Shown here piece after piece: positions 32,208-36,378 of a stretch of 36,378 nt of DNA. The number at the start of each line of letters is the position of its first letter. Position 1 is the first letter of the stretch. The notes beneath the pieces were generated by a model that made no database searches, was not told the DNA's origin, and saw nothing but the letters and a program-made list of their open reading frames with translations. The translations under genes and the position numbers were made by a program. Source of the DNA: Gammaproteobacteria bacterium (GTDB lineage: Bacteria > Pseudomonadota > Gammaproteobacteria > SZUA-152); assembly GCA_021647505.1 (NCBI GenBank), contig JAKIUN010000038.1:1-36378 (forward strand), written 5' to 3'.

Positions 32208-32252
32208 GGGACGTGCACGTCCCTAACCTTCACTATTGACCCGGCACCAATA
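32207..32252. repeat. Palindrome-headed dispersed repeat, copy 2 (moaA terminator region)
   Basis: The palindrome AGGGACGTGCACGTCCCT (32207-32224) begins at the last base of the moaA stop and is followed by ATTGACCCGGCACCAATA. It has the same design as the copy after ppnN (2645-2687), but is two or three bases longer in the spacer. Confidence 0.75.
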
Positions 32253-32260
32253 ACCCAGGT

Positions 32261-32279
32261 AGGCACACTTTGTGTGCCT
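32261..32279. terminator. Short stem-loop after moaA
   Basis: AGGCACAC (32261-32268) and GTGTGCCT (32272-32279) make a perfect 8-bp stem with a 3-base loop; followed by TCC rather than a T-run. It could be a weak terminator or another palindromic repeat. Confidence 0.45.
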
Positions 32280-32410
32280 TCCACGCGACTAATTCACATT
32301 CCTGCGGCTGTAAAAACCAGGCTGGCCAAGCGGGTGGTCGGTAGGCGCTTTAGGCGACACCTCGGATGGCCTCTTTCGCTCACGTCCTGTGGCCTAGCGT
32401 CCCATTGCTG

Positions 32411-32449
32411 TTTTTTTTGAGGATAGCCGCCCTTTTTTCAGCTATCCTC
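32411..32449. terminator. T-run and hairpin upstream of the symporter gene
   Basis: Eight T's (32411-32418) follow a GC-rich, partly self-complementary stretch, which could end rightward transcription from moaA. Directly after comes GAGGATAGC (32419-32427) pairing with GCTATCCTC (32441-32449). The rest of the 290-base gap (32280-32410) has GC-rich sequence with partial repeats (AGGCGCTTTAGGCG) but no gene. Confidence 0.45.
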
Positions 32450-32497
32450 CTCCCTCGTCAGCAATACAGCCTCACCCAACACTGAAAGGGAGTCCAC

Positions 32498-33820
32498 ATG
32501 CCGCAAAAAATGACTATGACCACCAAAATTCTCATCTGGATGGTCTGCGGACTAATACTGGGAAGTCTGATCAACGCCTTCGCCTCCGATGTCGCCTTTG
32601 TCCAGGATTACCTGGTTAACGGACTGTTCCATGTCATTGGCGCCATGTTTATCAGTGCTCTGAAGATGCTGGTAGTGCCACTGGTCACCTTTTCCCTGAT
32701 CTGCGGCGTATGCGGCATTGGCGATGTCAATACCCTGGGGCGAGTGGGGTTCAAGGCCTTCCTGTTATTCATGTTGACCACGGCCCTGGCCATCACCCTG
32801 GCCATTACCGTCGCCGTGTTGGTAGGGCCGGGCGAAGGCTTCGACATGGGCACGGTGGCGCATAGTGAATTCAGCGCACCAGCGGCACCCCCGCTGACCC
32901 AGGTGATCATCGATCTCATCCCAGGCAATCCGGTCGCCGCCTACGCCAACGGCAATATGTTGCAGATTATTTTCTTCACCATCCTGTTCGCCATCTGTGT
33001 GTTGATGGTAGGAGAAGCGGGCCGCCCCATCGCCGAGGGTGCCGAACGCCTCAACACCGTGATGATGAAAGTGGTGACCGTGGTCATGCACGTCGCCCCG
33101 ATTGGTGTCTTCGCCCTAATGGCCAAGACCTTCTCCCAGCAGGGTCTGGAGATGATACTACCGATGATTAGCTACTTTGGCGTAGTGGCGGTGGTGCTGC
33201 TACTGCATGCCACTGGCACCCTGATGCTGCTGCTGAAACTGTTGGGACGGGTCAGCCCCTTGGTCTTCCTGCGCAAGATGCGCACCGTACAGGTATTCGC
33301 CTTCAGCACCTCCAGCTCCAACGCCACCATCCCGGTGACCCTGCGCACGGTGGAAAAACGTCTCGGGGTAGATAACTCCACCGCCTCCTTCGTAGTTCCT
33401 TTCGGCGCCACCATCAACATGGATGGCACCGCCATCATGCAAGGCGTGGCCACAGTCTTTATCGCCAATGTCTATGGCATCGACCTGGGCATTACGGGCT
33501 ATCTAACAGTCATCGGTATGGCGGTGCTTGCCTCCATCGGCACCGCCGGCGTACCCGGCGTAGGACTAATCATGCTGGCCATGGTATTCAATCAGGTCGG
33601 TCTACCGGTGGAAGGGATCGCACTCATCATGGGCGTGGATCGGCTACTGGATATGATGCGCACCGCCGTCAACGTTACCGGTGATGCAGCAGTGACCACC
33701 ATCGTCGCACGGAGTGAAGATGAACTTAACATGAAAACCTTCAATGACCCCAGTGCAGGCATCGTGGAAGAAGTGCATCTTCCCCATGGGCAGCCGCACC
33801 AGAGTACCCATCAGGCATAA
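32498..33820 (+). CDS. Dicarboxylate/amino acid:cation symporter (DAACS family)
   Basis: 440 residues, inner membrane. It has the family hallmarks: a Ser-rich reentrant loop (FAFSTSSSNATIPVTL), the NMDGTA motif in transmembrane segment 7 (PFGATINMDGTAIMQG), and the second reentrant loop with GTAGVPG, then D...D.MRTA.NV.GD (DRLLDMMRTAVNVTGDAA). These residues bind Na+ or H+ and the carboxylate of glutamate, aspartate or C4-dicarboxylates. SSSNATIP has Asn where GltP/DctA have Ala, so the substrate is uncertain. A GGGAG ribosome site precedes the ATG. It stands alone and is probably not part of the respiratory cluster. Confidence 0.93.
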   Translation: MPQKMTMTTKILIWMVCGLILGSLINAFASDVAFVQDYLVNGLFHVIGAMFISALKMLVVPLVTFSLICGVCGIGDVNTLGRVGFKAFLLFMLTTALAITLAITVAVLVGPGEGFDMGTVAHSEFSAPAAPPLTQVIIDLIPGNPVAAYANGNMLQIIFFTILFAICVLMVGEAGRPIAEGAERLNTVMMKVVTVVMHVAPIGVFALMAKTFSQQGLEMILPMISYFGVVAVVLLLHATGTLMLLLKLLGRVSPLVFLRKMRTVQVFAFSTSSSNATIPVTLRTVEKRLGVDNSTASFVVPFGATINMDGTAIMQGVATVFIANVYGIDLGITGYLTVIGMAVLASIGTAGVPGVGLIMLAMVFNQVGLPVEGIALIMGVDRLLDMMRTAVNVTGDAAVTTIVARSEDELNMKTFNDPSAGIVEEVHLPHGQPHQSTHQA

Positions 33821-34160
33821 CCTGACCTCGTATTTCCTGAGTTATCATGGCCCGCCCGCGCCCCACTATTACCGTGCGCTACGAAGGAAAGACCTACTGT
33901 GGTGCACTGGAAATGTCCCAGAGCCTTACCGACATCAAGCCCCTGGAGGGGAACCGGAGACCTGTCAAGAGGCCGAAGAACTGATGAGGTGAGAATGCGC
34001 GGATTCCATCAGGGCCAGAGATGATGAAATATCTCACCTAAAGGCCGGATATAGGGAAGCAATATTCTTTTTGTCACGTACGAACTTTTTCCTTGCATCG
34101 CGGGGCGCGACCATATGTGAAAAACACCGGTATCGAATACACACATAAAAGGGTATGCAT
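33821..34160. other. Intergenic stretch with one doubtful micro-frame
   Basis: A 45-codon frame at 33847-33984 reads MARPRPTITVRYEGKTYCGA, then LEMSQSLTDIKPLEG; it lacks a ribosome site. In another frame the tail would read EPETCQEAEELMR, so it may be the remnant of a short gene with a frameshift; unrecognised. AGGTGAGA (33989-33996) pairs with TATCTCACCT-type sequence near 34029-34038. The 34050-34150 part becomes AT-rich and should hold the promoter of the lipoprotein gene. Confidence 0.3.
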
Positions 34161-35801
34161 ATGTCAAAAGCCAAATTATCTGGAGTATATGGCTTGGTTA
34201 AAAAAGTTGTTGTTATAAGCATTTGTTTAGCTTTGCCTTTTTTGCTGACGTCATGCACCTACCTTAATTACTCTTCCATTCAAGCAGAATATGCTGATAT
34301 TCAAAATTCTGACCCAAGTCAGGTAAATTTAAAGCATATGCTGGATCGGGAAACTTTCTTTGTAATTGGCAAGATAACAGATAAATCAAACAGGTACTCA
34401 GACGTATCTATGGCTATAGCCGCCTATTCCAACAAATTCAAACAGAATGAACGTGTAGACACTATGTTCTTTAAAGGAACGGGGACACATTATGGTTTAA
34501 ATCTTCCCGAAGGTGTTTACACTTTTCTGGTTTATGCAGACATAGATAAAGACCAAATGCTTCATCAATCTGAAATAGTGGGCGAGAGGAAAGTAGTCAT
34601 AAATATGACGAGTTCCCCTGAAAAAGTTTTGAGTCATGTTGATATTAAATTAACGGGATCCACACTGACTGCCTGGGCTAAAACTATCCCTATTCCAGAC
34701 ATTATTGAGACAAAACAGTCTCTATATTATCCGGCAGGAACTATTCGCAGTCTTGATGACCCAATATTTGATGAGAAAATTTCAACATTAGGCATGTACG
34801 ATCCTGCTTCGTTTCTGGAATATGCGCCAACCATGTTTTATGCTCTGGAGGAAGATGTCGCGCATAAAATCCCTGTCGTTTTTGTTCACGGAATTGGAGG
34901 AAGTTTCAGGTCATTTGAGCCTATTGTTAAACGTATGGATCGTGATCGCTATCGACTCTGGTTTTTTTACTACCCATCTGGCGGCGATCTGGATCAGCTA
35001 GCTGATTTTTTTTACAGCTTATTTCTTTCTGGAGAAGTCATTCCTTTAGGGGAAATGCCTATGATTGTTATAGCTCACAGTATGGGTGGGATTGTTGTGC
35101 GAGAAGCACTTAATAAGTACCAAGGAAAAACGGACGAAAATAAAGTCGAATTATTTGTTACCATCGCTAGCCCGCTGGGTGGACATCCCTCTGCTGCTTT
35201 AGGTGAGAAGCATGGCTTAATCGTGCTACCAGCGTGGCGGGATTTAAATCCAAATAACCGATTCATAAAAGAACTATATAAAAAGCCATTACCTAAATTT
35301 GTAAATCATCAACTTTTTTATGCCTACAAGAATACCAGCACCCTGAAATTAGGTGAAAACAGCGATGGAGTTGTACCATTATCCAGCCAATTGCATCCAG
35401 AAGCTCAAAAACAATCTCATCAACAGTTCGGGTTTAATGAAAGTCATTTCGACATTTTAAAAAATGATAAAATGATCACTCTCCTTCTAAAGAAGATGAG
35501 TGGTGTAAAAAGCATTTTTCCAGAATCACATATGAAAATACTTGTTAACGGTGGTTTTGATGTAAAGTTAAATGACAGTTATAGTCCTGTTACCAAGCAT
35601 TTAATTCAGTATGCAGGCAAGTATCTTGTGTTTTTAGCTAACGGGGTAATCGAGCCTTTCCATCCACAGCAAGAGCATTTTATTCAAGCCATTCAGGGGG
35701 AAATATCAGCCAATAAAGATATTGAAAGGGAGTTCATAATGTTTATGCGAGAATACCCTGAATTGGTTAATGGTGCTCTTAAAAACCAACCTAACGAATA
35801 A
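34161..35801 (+). CDS. Alpha/beta-hydrolase lipoprotein (lipase/PGAP1-like)
   Basis: 546 residues from the ATG at 34161, seven bases after AAAGGG (an ATG at 34155 is too close). A lipoprotein signal ends in the lipobox LTSC near residue 27-30, so the protein should be lipid-anchored outside the inner membrane. Residues of about 80-200 form a beta-rich N-terminal region (GVYTFLVYADIDKDQ...). The hydrolase core has IPVVFVHGIGGSFRSFEPI (oxyanion loop), the nucleophile elbow IVIAHSMGGIVVREAL with the catalytic Ser, an Asp in ENSDGVVPLSSQLHPEA and a His near SHFDIL. The gene is visibly AT-rich compared with everything to its left, suggesting transfer from another genome. The substrate is unknown; esterase or lipase activity is likely. 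Confidence 0.85.
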   Translation: MSKAKLSGVYGLVKKVVVISICLALPFLLTSCTYLNYSSIQAEYADIQNSDPSQVNLKHMLDRETFFVIGKITDKSNRYSDVSMAIAAYSNKFKQNERVDTMFFKGTGTHYGLNLPEGVYTFLVYADIDKDQMLHQSEIVGERKVVINMTSSPEKVLSHVDIKLTGSTLTAWAKTIPIPDIIETKQSLYYPAGTIRSLDDPIFDEKISTLGMYDPASFLEYAPTMFYALEEDVAHKIPVVFVHGIGGSFRSFEPIVKRMDRDRYRLWFFYYPSGGDLDQLADFFYSLFLSGEVIPLGEMPMIVIAHSMGGIVVREALNKYQGKTDENKVELFVTIASPLGGHPSAALGEKHGLIVLPAWRDLNPNNRFIKELYKKPLPKFVNHQLFYAYKNTSTLKLGENSDGVVPLSSQLHPEAQKQSHQQFGFNESHFDILKNDKMITLLLKKMSGVKSIFPESHMKILVNGGFDVKLNDSYSPVTKHLIQYAGKYLVFLANGVIEPFHPQQEHFIQAIQGEISANKDIEREFIMFMREYPELVNGALKNQPNE

Positions 35802-35846
35802 GGTCAGATTGTGGTTCGCTCCTCACACAATCTAACCTTATTCGTT
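35793..35846. terminator. 21-bp inverted repeat overlapping the hydrolase stop
   Basis: 35793-35813 and 35826-35846 are reverse complements at 20 of 21 positions around a 12-base loop. The left arm contains the stop codon of the hydrolase gene (AACGAATAAGG). With AT-rich ends on both sides it can act as a terminator for the hydrolase and, in the other direction, for the broken gene on the minus strand. Confidence 0.75.
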
Positions 35847-35869
35847 ATACGTATTCTCCATCCTATAAT

Positions 35870-36305
35870 TCAAAAACTCCACCCAATGATAACTCCGGCA
35901 CCACCATGAATATTTGTCTTTATATTTTTATCCAAAAAGCTAACCACACCCTCCAGCTCATTTTGGGAAATATTTTTACTTGATTCTTTTTTTATCAAAT
36001 AAGGCAGGGCCACCCATAACAGACACATTAAACCCATTGCTCCAGAACTACTGGTACCCGATTTTGGCCGCCACATTATAAAAGGTAACATTTACATAGG
36101 AACCAAGCTCAGTATTGAATTTACTCTTTTCCAATCCAACCAATGACTGAAAAAACAAACCATCTTTAAATGCTCCTCCCTTAGAATATCTCCATGGAAA
36201 TAATATTTGGCTAAATGTTTTTTGTACATTATCGTTCGATCCCCCATAAGTGGTTCTTCGAAGAATTGTGTGAAGGCCTATGGGGCCATTTTCAGGCCAC
36301 CACAA
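35870..36305 (-). pseudogene. Broken outer-membrane beta-barrel-like gene
   Basis: Minus-strand pieces in two frames form one protein. The first (36305 down to 36048) contains LFPWRYSKGGAFKDGLFFQS and VNVTFYNVAAKIGYQ, then an in-frame TAG at 36048-36050. The same frame continues as FWSNGFNVSVMGGPALFDKK until a frameshift near 35995-36010 after which YLIKKESSKNISQNELEG, HGGAGVIIGWSF and the stop follow in another frame. The end in Phe after alternating residues is typical of outer-membrane barrels, and the layout resembles small barrel proteins (DUF3575-like). The N-terminus is not visible; the frame toward the right edge is also interrupted at 36318. Two disabling changes within about 50 bases mean it is dead, barring sequencing error. 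Confidence 0.65.
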
Positions 36306-36378
36306 TAAAACAATATGTTATTTCTGAATCCATCGAATGAACGATAACCCCTGGCATTCGACTTGACGGTCTGAATCT

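Noticed and set aside
32280-32410. Possible structured RNA or tRNA in the GC-rich gap after moaA
   Set aside because: No tRNA arm pattern, anticodon stem or known riboswitch core could be drawn; partial repeats explain the look.
1-36378. CRISPR arrays
   Set aside because: No series of regularly spaced direct repeats was seen; repeats found are isolated palindromes.

Overview
The window looks like part of a gammaproteobacterial chromosome. It has moderately GC-rich coding regions, and PpnN, MtfA-like, MoaA and DAACS-transporter proteins of proteobacterial type. Its core (about 4.3-32.2 kb) is a respiratory and cofactor gene neighbourhood. The flanks carry an IS remnant, decayed genes and, on the right, AT-rich genes that look foreign.

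Left flank (1-4.3 kb): the 3' end of a transposase gene, a paiB pseudogene with a large internal deletion, ppnN (nucleotide 5'-monophosphate nucleosidase), an orphan Xre/MbcA/ParS-type antitoxin-like gene and an MtfA-like zinc peptidase gene. Several short palindromic repeats lie between them.

Core, minus strand (4.3-16.6 kb): an apparent dissimilatory iodate reductase operon. In transcription order it is two di-heme MauG/CcpA-type peroxidases (idrP), a Tat-exported Rieske subunit (idrB) and an arsenite-oxidase-clade molybdopterin subunit (idrA), ending at a strong terminator. Upstream on the same strand is an unusual membrane module: two tiny single-span proteins, a CydA-like membrane protein without CydB, a tri-heme cytochrome c, and a large cytochrome with three c hemes plus an ethylbenzene-dehydrogenase-gamma-like domain. 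My inference is that this module carries electrons from quinol to the periplasmic reductase.

Core, plus strand (17.1-32.2 kb): a HEAT-repeat protein, an exported cupredoxin-like protein, a micro membrane protein, a double-Usp protein with about five PCP_red-like repeats, a NirJ/AhbD-like radical SAM protein with four more such repeats, a protoporphyrinogen oxidase, a small membrane protein, a dCache-PAS-PAS histidine kinase, an NtrC-type sigma54 activator and MoaA. These read as heme and molybdenum-cofactor supply, assembly and regulation for the respiratory module.

Regulation: I find three sigma54-type -24/-12 sequences, one upstream of the idr operon and one on each side of the divergent region between the CydA-like operon and the HEAT gene. 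Each is accompanied, at activator-like distance, by a TGAA-N7-TTCA inverted repeat. Together with the sigma54 activator encoded in the cluster, this suggests a single regulon.

Right flank (32.2-36.4 kb): a dicarboxylate/amino-acid symporter, then an AT-rich alpha/beta-hydrolase lipoprotein gene and a broken outer-membrane-protein-like gene. No tRNA, rRNA or CRISPR array was seen.
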